Source of the DNA: JBCCEV01 sp039030125
GTDB taxonomy: Bacteria > Pseudomonadota > Gammaproteobacteria > Ga0077536
Assembly: GCA_039030125.1 (NCBI GenBank)
Contig: JBCCEV010000208.1
Coordinates: 1 to 5,812, forward strand
Direction: 5' to 3'
DNA: 5,812 bases
In this document: piece after piece, positions 5,198 to 5,812 of the stretch
How positions within the stretch are numbered: position 1 is the first letter of the stretch
Layout of the letters: each line of letters begins with the position of its first letter
The notes under the pieces: generated by a model
Told to the model about the DNA's origin: nothing
Databases searched by the model: none
Seen by the model: only the letters and a program-made list of their open reading frames with translations
Made by a program: the position numbers and the translations under genes

Positions 5198-5812
5198 CTA
5201 ATCGGGTTGTTCCATTAACTCGGAAAGCGTTGCCGGTTTGTGCTCGGGCGTTTGCGCGTTCGCGAAGCGATCGTAGTCCGCAGGGATCGCACGGCGCCCC
5301 ATCGCGAATTGTTGGGTGATCGTCGCGATGTGATGACCGTGCATTTCAGCCGTTTCGATGTCGCTTGGGGGCGGGGCAAGCTCGGGCGGCTCGTCGATGT
5401 TGGCCTGTGCCATTACCCCGAGGTAGCCGGCCATCCGGTTGAGATCAGATTCGCCGCCTTGGCTTGAGTAGTTGCCGCCTGTGATCCGAACGGGTACCCA
5501 AATCATGCCCATCTGCGCTGCAAACACGACGAGTTGCTGCAAGCAATTGAGTTTGTCGCCGCTTCTGCCTGCAGAGACCGTAAACCCGGCGGCGATTTTG
5601 TTGAGCCACATACGCTCAAGCCAAACTTGGCCCGCAAGCTTCTCCACGAATTCCTTGAACTTGGCGGCGACACTGCCGATGTAAGTTGGCGTACCAAACA
5701 CGATGGCGTCCGCACCGTGTAGCGTGGTCCAGTGTTGGTCCACGGCCTCGACCGGGATCAAGAAGACCTGCGTGCCTGCAACGCTTTCAGCGCCACGTGC
5801 GATCGCTTTTGC
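5198..5812 (-). CDS. Flavodoxin-fold NADPH-dependent FMN reductase / WrbA-like quinone reductase, partial at the 5' end
   Basis: The minus-strand frame is open from the window edge to a TAG at 5198-5200, giving 204 visible residues. The true start lies outside; probably only 10-20 residues, including the FMN phosphate loop, are missing. The visible N-terminus AKAIARGAESVAGTQVFLIP fits helix 1 and strand 2 of the WrbA/flavodoxin fold. GADAIVFGTPTYIGSVAAKF (33-52) is the second FMN-binding loop, SAGRSGDKLNCLQQL (80-94) the third strand-loop, and MGMIWVPVRITGGNYSS (101-117) the strand and loop that close the flavin site. HGHHIATITQQFAMG is the final helix, where WrbA proteins have GkxVa. A polar tail of about 30 residues follows. 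Such enzymes reduce quinones or free flavin with NAD(P)H in the cytosol. A link to the BVMO is not implied, because it is on the other strand and 1.8 kb away. Confidence 0.85.
   Translation of the reverse strand, partial: AKAIARGAESVAGTQVFLIPVEAVDQHWTTLHGADAIVFGTPTYIGSVAAKFKEFVEKLAGQVWLERMWLNKIAAGFTVSAGRSGDKLNCLQQLVVFAAQMGMIWVPVRITGGNYSSQGGESDLNRMAGYLGVMAQANIDEPPELAPPPSDIETAEMHGHHIATITQQFAMGRRAIPADYDRFANAQTPEHKPATLSELMEQPD

Overview
The window looks like a chromosomal stretch from a proteobacterium, probably a gammaproteobacterium. The reasons are the moderately GC-rich coding sequence, the frequent GTG/TTG starts, a PilZ-like protein, a small secreted protein of DUF4124-like pattern, and a Baeyer-Villiger monooxygenase. 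I see no insertion sequence, phage gene, tRNA, rRNA or CRISPR array. The taxonomic guess is an inference from gene content only.

Layout. The left edge holds the 5' two-thirds of a minus-strand gene for a DUF4213/DUF364 protein (putative heavy-metal chelation family), cut by the window edge. Only 43 bases separate it from a divergent plus-strand run. That run encodes a dihydrodipicolinate-synthase/N-acetylneuraminate-lyase family aldolase, a flavin-dependent Baeyer-Villiger monooxygenase (BVMO), a 191-residue protein with a small N-terminal domain, a Pro/Ala linker and a 25-residue C-terminal repeat, and a small PilZ-like protein. Gaps inside the run are 48, 27 and 69 bases, so the first three genes could share a transcript and the PilZ-like gene may join it. 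After the PilZ-like gene come about 295 bases with no convincing gene. Then the strand switches: a short signal-peptide protein on the minus strand appears frameshifted, a perfect 15-base inverted repeat lies just upstream of its ribosome binding site, and a roughly 190-base spacer may contain a decayed FKBP-type peptidyl-prolyl isomerase fragment. The right edge holds a minus-strand flavodoxin-fold (WrbA/FMN-reductase-like) gene missing its first codons.

How the genes may work together. The aldolase-family protein keeps the Schiff-base lysine and catalytic tyrosine but lacks the residues that define true dihydrodipicolinate synthase, so it probably acts on another 2-oxo acid. The BVMO beside it would insert oxygen next to a ketone. 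Together they suggest a small catabolic or detoxifying cassette, with substrate unknown. The two following genes (repeat protein and PilZ-like protein) look unrelated to metabolism and may be housekeeping or signalling genes.

The points most worth a second look are the His-to-Gln change in the BVMO fingerprint, the exact 25-residue repeat, the frameshifted small secreted protein with its palindromic operator candidate, and the possible FKBP relic. No clearly new multi-gene system is visible.
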